From Stenotrophomonas mori (GTDB lineage: Bacteria > Pseudomonadota > Gammaproteobacteria > Xanthomonadales > Xanthomonadaceae), in the NCBI RefSeq assembly GCF_023556335.1, contig NZ_JAIKTS010000007.1:1-32720 (forward strand): 32,720 bases of DNA, in the 5' to 3' direction. Each line of letters begins with the position of its first letter. Position 1 is the first letter of the stretch. Positions 8,431 to 14,267 of the stretch are shown piece after piece. Under the pieces are notes generated by a model, which saw nothing but the letters and a program-made list of their open reading frames with translations, was not told the origin of the DNA and made no database searches. Both the position numbers and the translations under genes were made by a program.

Positions 8431-10109
8431 TCGGCAGCCCCCGCAGCAACGCGCGCCTGCCGTTGCGGCTGGGCGGCTTCGACAACCTGCGGCAGGCGCT
8501 GGACTATGCCGCGCAGGGCCGGACCGGGGTCGATTTCCACGATGTGCGTGGCGTGCTGGTGCAGTCGCTGGACTACGCCGGCCTGCGTCGCCGCGCGCGG
8601 GTGGCGGCGGCGCACATGCGGGCCATGGGGATGCGGCAGGGCGACCGGCTCGCACTCATCGCCGACACCAGCGTCGCCTTCCTGACGGCGTTCTATGGCG
8701 CCCAGTACGCCGGCGTGGTGCCCTGTCCGCTGCCTTACCAGGCGCTCCCCGGCGGCCGCGATGCCTACACGGCGCAGCTGGCCGCCCTGCTCGCCGCCAG
8801 CGGTGCGCCGTGGCTGCTGTCGCCGCAGGCCACCCTTGCCTGCGCGCAGGCCGCCGCGTTCACCGCCGGGGCGCGGGCGCAGGGACTGGAGACACTGGAC
8901 GCGCCGCCGCCGCTGATCACGTTGCCGCCGGTCGATGCCGACATCCCCGCCTACATCCAGTTTTCGTCCGGCTCCACCGCCATGCCCAAGGGCGTGGTGG
9001 TGCGGCAACAGGCGTTGATGGCCAACGTCGACGCGATCGCGGTCCACGGTCTGCGCATGCGCGCCGACGACCGTGCCTGCTCCTGGCTGCCGCTCTACCA
9101 CGACATGGGCCTGGTCGGATTCTCGGTGGTGGCGATGTGCGCCCAGCGCAGCGTGGACTACCTGCCTCCGCACGCATTCGCGGCGCGCCCGCAGGCCTGG
9201 CTGCAACTGATGTCGCGGCAGCGCACCAGTATCGTCTACGCGCCCGGTTTCGCCTGGCGGCTGGCCGCGCAGCGCGGTGCGGCGATGGCGGCCGAGCTCG
9301 ACCTCTCGGCGCTGCGGGTGGCCGGCGTCGGCGGCGAGCCGGTCCGCGACGACGACCTTCTCGCCTTCTCGCAGGCCTTGGCGCCGGCCGGATTCCGGCA
9401 TGACGCTTTCCAGCCCAGCTACGGCCTGGCCGAGGCGACCCTGGCGGTGAGCATGGCCGCGCCGGATGCCGCGCCGCGGGCCCGGGCGATACCGGCGCCG
9501 CACGGGGGCGGCGGCCGCCGGCTGCTGGGGTGCGGTCGCCCGTTGCCGGGCACCGAGGTGCGCGTCCTCGACGCCGCCGGCCGGGACCTGCCCGAACGCC
9601 GGGTCGGGCACCTGTGGGTGCGCGGGCCGGCGGTGATGCAGCGCTATCTGCAGGAAGCCGCGGGGGGGCCACGGGCCGATGGCTTCCTCGATACCGGTGA
9701 CCTCGGCTTCCTGGACGAGGGCGAACTGTTCATCAGCGGCCGCGCCAAGGACATGATCCTGGTACGCGGCCGCAACCTGTGGCCGCAGGACATCGAGGCC
9801 GCCGCCGCCGCGGCCGGTGCGCTGGCGCCACGGGATGTGGCGGCCTTCGGGGTCGAGCGCGAAGGCGGGGAATACGTTGTCGTGCTGGCCGAGTGCCGCA
9901 CCGGGAGCGAGGGTCGGCAACAGCTGCGGGCACGCATCGACGAAGCGCTTGCCGCCGCCTTCGGCATCCGTGCCGAGGTGCTGGCGGTGCCGCGGCGCAG
10001 CTTGCCGTTCACGACCTCCGGAAAACCGGCGCGCGCACGCGCGCGCGCCCTCTACCTGGCCGGGCACTGGGCGCCCGATTCCCTCGACGAAAAGGAGCTA
10101 ACCGCGTGA
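8427..10109 (+). CDS. Fatty acyl-AMP ligase (FAAL-type adenylate-forming enzyme, 560 aa)
   Basis: GTG 8427 overlaps the GNAT stop as GTGA; an upstream in-frame ATG at 8337 would lie inside the GNAT gene. Adenylation motifs appear in order: FSSGSTAMPKG (179-189), WLPLYHDMGL (A4, FAAL-like), PSYGLAEATL (A5), DTGDLGFL (A7), GRAKDMILVRGRNLWPQDIE (A8) and the C-terminal LPFTTSGK lysine. The YHDMGL, SYGLAEATL and GRNxxPQDIE forms are those of fatty acyl-AMP ligases, which activate a fatty or hydroxy acid with ATP and load it on a carrier protein rather than on CoA. The next gene encodes a carrier, which fits. The FAAL-specific insertion was not measured, so a CoA ligase cannot be fully excluded. 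Chain length is unknown. Confidence 0.88.
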   Translation: MIGSPRSNARLPLRLGGFDNLRQALDYAAQGRTGVDFHDVRGVLVQSLDYAGLRRRARVAAAHMRAMGMRQGDRLALIADTSVAFLTAFYGAQYAGVVPCPLPYQALPGGRDAYTAQLAALLAASGAPWLLSPQATLACAQAAAFTAGARAQGLETLDAPPPLITLPPVDADIPAYIQFSSGSTAMPKGVVVRQQALMANVDAIAVHGLRMRADDRACSWLPLYHDMGLVGFSVVAMCAQRSVDYLPPHAFAARPQAWLQLMSRQRTSIVYAPGFAWRLAAQRGAAMAAELDLSALRVAGVGGEPVRDDDLLAFSQALAPAGFRHDAFQPSYGLAEATLAVSMAAPDAAPRARAIPAPHGGGGRRLLGCGRPLPGTEVRVLDAAGRDLPERRVGHLWVRGPAVMQRYLQEAAGGPRADGFLDTGDLGFLDEGELFISGRAKDMILVRGRNLWPQDIEAAAAAAGALAPRDVAAFGVEREGGEYVVVLAECRTGSEGRQQLRARIDEALAAAFGIRAEVLAVPRRSLPFTTSGKPARARARALYLAGHWAPDSLDEKELTA

Positions 10110-10336
10110 GCATGTTGCTGGAAGCCAAGACCCTGTTGTCCGGATGCTTGTTCGTGCCGGTGGAGAAGATCGGCGACGACGACCGGTTGCAGACCATCAA
10201 GGAGCTGGACAGCCTCAGCTTCGCCAGCATCGTGGTGGAGCTGGAAAGCCGCATCGGCCACCCGGTCGATCCGGTCGAACTGCTCGAACTGCGCAGCGTG
10301 CGTGACGTGGCCGGCCTGCTCGAGCGCCATCGGTGA
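10106..10336 (+). CDS. Stand-alone acyl carrier protein (76 aa)
   Basis: The start is GTG 10106, inside the ligase stop (GTGA), with AAAGGAG ending 8 bases upstream; ATG 10112 is a less well-spaced alternative. It is a small acidic helical protein of carrier size. The motif KELDSLSFASIVVELE places the phosphopantetheine-bearing serine at residue 36 (DSL), with helix 2 following. The tail VDPVELLELRSVRDVAGLLE matches carrier helices 3-4. It should accept the acyl group from the preceding ligase and present it to the P450 and/or GNAT protein. It requires a phosphopantetheinyl transferase, which is not in this window. It overlaps the P450 gene by GTGA. Confidence 0.88.
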   Translation: MSMLLEAKTLLSGCLFVPVEKIGDDDRLQTIKELDSLSFASIVVELESRIGHPVDPVELLELRSVRDVAGLLERHR

Positions 10337-11592
10337 ACGGCGCGGGCGACATCTGCAACCAGCTGTACGCGCTCGCACGCGAGCGCAACGGCGAGGATGT
10401 CGTTCTCGACCTCAATGGCGTGCCGATGCTGGTGCTGCAGCGCCATGAGAGTGCCGACCAGGTGCTGCGCCTGCGGGCGGCGCAGTACCGCAAGAACATG
10501 GCATGGCTGCGGCAGACCCTGGGCGCGTCGCGGTTCACCGAGGAGGGCGACGCATGGCAGGCGCGGCGGCGGCTGACGCACGCGTACTTCACCCACTTCG
10601 ATCGCGGCCGCACCTGCGACCTGGCCGGGCGTCATGGGCAGCTGGCGTTGCGGCGCATGCTGGACGACAGTGCCGCCGGCGCCGCGGCCATCGACGACGA
10701 TGTGCTGCGGCGGCTGACGCTCTCGGTGCTGGTGGAGAACTTCCTGGAAATCCCTTTCCCGGCGACCGGCTTCGACATGGCGCTGATCACCGAGATGATG
10801 GAGTACGGCTCGGCCTACGCGTTCGTGCCGCCCGGGCGCACCGGGGATTTCTACCAGCAGGGCCTGCGGCGGCTGCCCGCGCTGCGCCGGGAAATCATGC
10901 GGCAGATGCGGGTACTGCGCGATGGCCACCTGCCGGTGAACCCGCTGCTGGCGGGCATGCTGGCCGCCGATGCCGAGCCGGGCAGCGGTATCGTGCTGGA
11001 GCACGAACTGATCACCTTCTTCGCCGCCGGCGCGGAAAGCTCGGCCTCCAGCCTCGGCTGGGCCTGCTATCTGCTGGCGCGCCATCCCGAGGCCCAGGAG
11101 AGGCTGCGCGAAGAGGTCCTCCGGCTGGACCCGGCCGCGGGCTGGCCGGCGCTGTCCCGCTGTGCACCGCTGGCCGACTTCGTGTCGGAGGTGCTGCGGC
11201 TGTTCCCATCCACGCCGATCGTCACCCGCCAGGCCACGGTGGCGGACCGCATCGGGGCGCACGAGGTCGCCGCGGGCCAGAACGTGATGGTCTCGCTGAT
11301 CGGCATCGGCCATGACCGGCGGGCGGCGTCCGATCCGTGGGCGCTGGCGGCCCCCGGCGCCGTGCGCGGTCCCTGCGGGGGGACCCGCATGGCCTTCAGC
11401 ATCGGTCCCTACATCTGTGGCGGCAAGCTGTTCGCACTGGTCGAGCTGATGGCCGTGGTCGCCGGCTTCCTGCGCCAGGCACGCTTCGAACTGACCTCCA
11501 GCGCACTCCCGCGGTTCCACTGGAAAGTGCAGATGCTGCGCGAAGGCGGACAGCCGGTGCGGGTGGTGCCGTGGTCCTGTGCAGTGGATTAA
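10333..11592 (+). CDS. Cytochrome P450 with atypical heme-binding loop (419 aa)
   Basis: The GTG start overlaps the carrier-protein stop. P450 signatures are the I-helix AGAESS (232-237), the K-helix ExxR (E286-V-L-R289) and the cysteine loop FSIGPYICGG with the heme-ligating cysteine at residue 362. Length and motif spacing are those of a soluble bacterial P450. The loop is unusual: the position two before Cys, normally His or Arg that binds a heme propionate, is Tyr, and the residue after Cys is Gly. There is no ferredoxin or reductase gene nearby, so electrons must come from elsewhere. Next to a ligase and carrier it probably oxidises a carrier-bound acyl chain, as BioI-type enzymes do; this is inference. 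It is the last gene of the operon; the low-GC island begins right after it. Confidence 0.88.
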   Translation: MNGAGDICNQLYALARERNGEDVVLDLNGVPMLVLQRHESADQVLRLRAAQYRKNMAWLRQTLGASRFTEEGDAWQARRRLTHAYFTHFDRGRTCDLAGRHGQLALRRMLDDSAAGAAAIDDDVLRRLTLSVLVENFLEIPFPATGFDMALITEMMEYGSAYAFVPPGRTGDFYQQGLRRLPALRREIMRQMRVLRDGHLPVNPLLAGMLAADAEPGSGIVLEHELITFFAAGAESSASSLGWACYLLARHPEAQERLREEVLRLDPAAGWPALSRCAPLADFVSEVLRLFPSTPIVTRQATVADRIGAHEVAAGQNVMVSLIGIGHDRRAASDPWALAAPGAVRGPCGGTRMAFSIGPYICGGKLFALVELMAVVAGFLRQARFELTSSALPRFHWKVQMLREGGQPVRVVPWSCAVD

Positions 11593-11603
11593 AGTTTGAC
11601 GCC

Positions 11604-11625
11604 GAATTTCGAAAAGGTTTGTCGC
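11604..11625. repeat. Copy of short TTTGTCGC-ended repeat
   Basis: GAATTTCGAAAAGGTTTGTCGC lies 11 bp after the P450 stop. Related elements in both orientations occur at 13643-13671, 13708-13730 and 13725-13745, sharing TTTGTCGC (or GCGACAAA) and an adjoining GAATT/AATTC. They flank the island on both sides. I do not recognise a named repeat family. Confidence 0.4.
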
Positions 11626-11770
11626 CGCAGGAATCGCAGCAACCTTTTTCCGTGTAAGGGGTTGGTTTAAAAGGGAGAGCCTGGGCGTCTTAACGAGTGT
11701 GGTGACGCACTGTCTCATGCACTTAGAAGCACGAAGGTGGCCAAAAATAAAAAATTGCCCGCTGAACAAG

Positions 11771-11870
11771 GGTAATCCCCCCGCTTTTAGCGGCTGCCAA
11801 AAATGGAACTATGCGGCTATCGCTAGTTTCATTGCTGGCTTGATGCCACCGAGCGGCGTGTTGGGGCGTT
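11771..11870 (-). pseudogene. IS3-family transposase remnant, extreme 3' end (copy 1)
   Basis: On the minus strand this reads PLGGIKPAMKLAIAA then stop, the last residues of an IS3-family OrfB, followed by the element's terminal non-coding sequence (ending GGTAATCCCCCC on the plus strand). It matches positions 13254-13354 with about seven substitutions and one indel in roughly 100 positions, in the same orientation. Only the C-terminal tail survives, and the break is sharp at 11870, where an unrelated reading frame begins. Confidence 0.7.
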
Positions 11871-12089
11871 GTGCGCTTGCGCCGTGTGGTCCGCTTCGAT
11901 CCGGCTGTCGAACCGGATCCGGGCGAACTTTCTGAACTGGCTACGCTGATCGACGACTGCCTAAAAAACGTAGCGTCGTCCAAAGCACTGGCCGAAGCCC
12001 CGGCGTTCATGCGACAGTCGATTGAGAATCATCGAATCGGCGACCTGCAGGGGCGCCTGCTGAGCGAATTGAACAGGGAATTCCAGTAG
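11871..12089 (+). CDS. Small hypothetical ORF, probably truncated at the IS junction (72 aa)
   Basis: The frame opens with GTG exactly one base after homology to the IS remnant stops, so the true 5' end was probably lost. It is a soluble acidic protein: DPAVEPDPGELSELATLIDD, then KNVASSKALAEAPAFMRQSI and LQGRLLSELNREFQ, predicted mostly helical. I see no ribosome-binding site at a convincing distance. No family is recognised. It could equally be non-coding; its codon use is less GC-biased than that of neighbours outside the island. Confidence 0.35.
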   Translation: MRLRRVVRFDPAVEPDPGELSELATLIDDCLKNVASSKALAEAPAFMRQSIENHRIGDLQGRLLSELNREFQ

Positions 12090-12279
12090 TGCTAATCGGA
12101 GTATTCGCACTGCATTAACGGCCACCACTGGATCTGCCTGCGTCGGGCGAGTGCTTCAAGCGGGCATGTCTAATGCGAAACTATCTGCCGATAGGCAGGC
12201 TGAGATTAAGCCGTTCGCGCAGGGCGCGTCGCACGCAAAGTCAAGACCGCATGTGTTCAACTGAAGAGAGGCAGGAAAA

Positions 12280-12495
12280 GTGATTGATCGGATGAAGTTT
12301 GAACTGACCGGCAAACCCGTCTACTGGATAGTTGCCGGCATACTCTGCGCACTGATAGGCCTAGGTATGGACCTGAACATGGAGGGTATCGGGCTGTCAT
12401 TCGGCGAACCGGCCAAGTGGGGCGGGTTCGGTGCATTGATCGGCGCCGGCGTCGGTCTAATGGTGGTCTTCGGCAAGCGTTCTGCGCGACGCTGA
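12280..12495 (+). CDS. Small two-helix membrane protein, hypothetical (71 aa)
   Basis: The start is GTG 12280, with AGAGGCAGGA shortly upstream; ATG 12292 is the alternative. Two hydrophobic segments are clear: PVYWIVAGILCALIGLGMDL (about 18-37) and GGFGALIGAGVGLMVVFGKR (about 48-67), joined by a short loop and ending in basic residues. The glycine-spaced second segment resembles small membrane proteins carried on accessory DNA, but I do not recognise a family. It is the best-supported gene in the low-GC island. Confidence 0.55.
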   Translation: MIDRMKFELTGKPVYWIVAGILCALIGLGMDLNMEGIGLSFGEPAKWGGFGALIGAGVGLMVVFGKRSARR

Positions 12496-12703
12496 CCGCG
12501 CAATGCCGAGCGCCACTCTGGTGGTGCCGGCGTGCTCCATACGCGTCTTGAACTAGCGACGAAAGGGAGCGGGACGTCGATTAGGAACAGGCTTTCTTCC
12601 GCCACGTTCGCCACCGCCTAGCTCGGCCAACTACACTTGGGCGTTCTCATGGGTAGCGCCTCATCTTCGCGTCCAGGATGTCGAAGTTGGCGGGCTTTTC
12701 GTC

Positions 12704-12726
12704 AGCGCCCAGAGCGGCTGGGCGCT
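12704..12726. repeat. Hairpin AGCGCCCAG / CTGGGCGCT
   Basis: Perfect 9-bp arms (12704-12712 and 12718-12726) with a 5-base loop, AGCGG. It lies in non-coding island DNA about 210 bp after the small membrane protein gene. It could be a transcription end or a remnant of a palindromic repeat. Confidence 0.4.
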
Positions 12727-12962
12727 ACGAGCCGCGCCTCCGATGTGAGAGAGAATTGGCTCGACAGCAAGATCGCGGTATTCGCGGGGCCCCCTGCACG
12801 TCGCCTCAGGCTGGGTTCAGATGGGTGATCCCTGGGGCCTTTGGTGGAAACGGGTGCCAGGTTGCGAGCATCTGCCCAACTCGGGAGGGTAGCTGCCACC
12901 TGCAACTGAACGCTCTAAAGATGTGGCAGACCAAGAACGCTCCCGTCATAAGTTTCCGGCAG

Positions 12963-12986
12963 GCAAGCGCTTCGCGAAGCGCTTGC
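12963..12986. repeat. 24-bp perfect palindrome
   Basis: The half GCAAGCGCTTCG at 12963-12974 is followed directly by its exact reverse complement at 12975-12986, with no spacer. Such a sequence can be a dimer-binding site or a cruciform-prone element. It is not near a recognised start codon. Outer bases pair only imperfectly. Confidence 0.6.
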
Positions 12987-13253
12987 TGCGCCGCTAGGCT
13001 GTATCCGGACCTGCCGCACGGAGCCCCGCATTTTGGCGCCGCACATTTTTATCAGCAGGGCGACGGCGCCGCGATAGTGCTTCCTTACGCGAAACCTTTA
13101 CGCGGCTTGCATAACGCTGCGTCCCAGTCGCCGCCAATACGAATCCGATTGATATGACTGTCAGGAAGCTCATGAGCTTGAACTCACGCCTGATAATCTA
13201 AAAGCCGCAATCCTGGGTCCGGTAATGCGGCTCATCTACAACGAACCGTATGG

Positions 13254-13618
13254 GGTAATCCCCCCCGCTTTTAGCGGCTGCCAAAAGTGGAGTTATGCGG
13301 CTATCGCCAGCTTCATTGCTGGCGTGATGCCACCGAGCGGCATGTTGGGGCGTTCGCGGTTGTACGTCCATAGCCAGCTGCGGCCTTGTCCTGCACCTGC
13401 TCGATGGTGTCGAACAAGGTCGTGGCCAGCCAGGCGTAGCGGACGGTACGGTTGTAGGGTTCCACGCAGGCATTCTGCTGCGGCTTGCCCGGCTGGATGT
13501 GCTCGATCCGGACGCCTTCGCGTTCGGCCCAGGTCGGTAGCGCACCACTGATGTATTCGGGGCCGTTGTCACAGCGAATGACCCTTGGCCTGCCGCGCCA
13601 TTGGATCAGTCCTCGTCG
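13254..13618 (-). pseudogene. IS3-family OrfB transposase fragment, 5'-truncated and frameshifted (copy 2)
   Basis: The minus-strand translation gives LIQWRGRPRVIRCDNGPEY, then EHIQPGKPQQNACVEPYNRT and RYAWLATTLFDTIEQVQDK. These are the classic DDE integrase-core signatures of IS3-family OrfB: the DNGPE aspartate and the following glutamate region, with E of the usual VERYNRT retained as VEPYNRT. After VQDKA a single missing base shifts the frame; in the next frame SWLWTYNRERPNMPLGGI continues to PAMKLAIAA and a stop. The N-terminal half of the protein is missing and the fragment abuts unrelated sequence near 13620. It cannot encode an active transposase. Confidence 0.82.
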
Positions 13619-13642
13619 CCCCGGATCACCGTTGCGGTTGAA

Positions 13643-13745
13643 GGAAATTCCCTGTTTCTTAAATTTGTCGCTTCAGCGCGTCCCGACAGTCTTCCTCAGG
13701 CCGCCGAGCGACAAACTTTTCCGGGAATTCTTGACGATTTGTCGC
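13643..13745. repeat. Cluster of three short GCGACAAA/TTTGTCGC repeats
   Basis: Elements at 13643-13671 and 13725-13745 end in TTTGTCGC; the one at 13708-13730 begins GCGACAAA. The last two form an inverted pair (8-bp arms 13708-13715 and 13738-13745) around a 22-bp centre containing CCGGGAATTC. A related copy sits at 11604-11625 on the other side of the island. Origin unknown. Confidence 0.45.
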
Positions 13746-13820
13746 AAACGACAATCTTTACGCCACTGCATAGGGGCACCCGCCGTCTGAGGCCGGGCTA
13801 CGGGCAGGCCGTGGGAGGGG

Positions 13821-13867
13821 TTGACTACAGTTGTCGCCACGCCTATCTTGACGACAACTGTAGTCAA
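13821..13867 (+). promoter_or_regulatory. blaI promoter inside a perfect 16-bp inverted-repeat operator
   Basis: TTGACTACAGTTGTCG (13821-13836) and its exact reverse complement (13852-13867) are separated by 15 bases. Each arm carries a 13-bp imperfect dyad of the ACTACA/TGTAGT type expected for BlaI/MecI repressors. A -35 TTGACT (13821-13826) and a -10 TATCTT (13844-13849) are spaced by 17 bp. The left arm therefore covers -35 and the right arm covers the likely transcription start. This strongly indicates autorepression of the blaI-M56 operon. Confidence 0.8.
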
Positions 13868-13877
13868 GGAGCCGGGC

Positions 13878-14264
13878 ATGCGCCGCAAGACCATCGGGGA
13901 CCAGGAGCTGGCCCTGCTGCAATACATCGGGGAGAACGAGCCGGCCAGCGTCGGCGAGGTGGCGGCGGGCTTCGGCGAAGCCCGTGGGCTGGCGCGCTCC
14001 ACCGTGCTGACGATGATGGAGCGCCTGCGCGCCAAGGGCTACCTGCGCCGCAGCCAGGCGCAGGGCGTGTACCGCTACGGCACCACCACCGAGCAGCAGG
14101 ACGTGGTGAGCGGCGCGGTCGGCAGCTTCGTCGAGAAAACCCTGCAGGGTTCGATCTCGCCGTTCGTGGCCTGGATGTCGGAAAAGGCCGAGGTCAGCGA
14201 CAACGAGCTGGCCGAACTGGAAGCACTGGTCAGCAGGCTGCAATCGCAGCGCCGTGAGGACTGA
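13878..14264 (+). CDS. BlaI/MecI/CopY-family transcriptional repressor (128 aa)
   Basis: ATG 13878 follows CAAGGAG by 6-7 bases; an in-frame upstream frame reaches into the operator and is rejected. The N-terminal 80 residues form the family's winged helix: GDQELALLQYIGENEPASVGEV, then the recognition region RSTVLTMMERLRAKGYLRRS and the wing GVYRYGTTTE. The C-terminal part (about 90-128) is the dimerisation segment ending ELEALVSRLQSQRRED. Members are cleaved through the action of a partner M56 membrane protease, which is the next gene, three bases downstream. The promoter holds a matching operator. There is no beta-lactamase or PBP gene in the window, so the regulon beyond itself is unknown. 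Confidence 0.92.
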   Translation: MRRKTIGDQELALLQYIGENEPASVGEVAAGFGEARGLARSTVLTMMERLRAKGYLRRSQAQGVYRYGTTTEQQDVVSGAVGSFVEKTLQGSISPFVAWMSEKAEVSDNELAELEALVSRLQSQRRED

Positions 14265-14267
14265 GCC

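Larger units (their letters stand above)
12496..13253. other. Island DNA without a supported gene
   Basis: About 760 bp of lower-GC sequence. Frames of 60-160 codons exist (for example plus strand 12678-13157), but they are low in family-like structure and lack ribosome-binding sites. It contains a 9-bp-arm hairpin (12704-12726) and a 24-bp perfect palindrome (12963-12986). I looked for integron attC core sites and tRNA-like structures and saw none that convince. Confidence 0.5.

Noticed and set aside
12678..13157. A 159-codon plus-strand frame in the island
   Set aside because: No ribosome-binding site, no domain, mixed composition, and it runs through the 24-bp palindrome; treated as non-coding.
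12090..13250. Possible integron cassette with attC sites
   Set aside because: Small ORFs in low-GC DNA suggested cassettes, but I found no paired RYYYAAC/GTTRRRY cores and no integrase.
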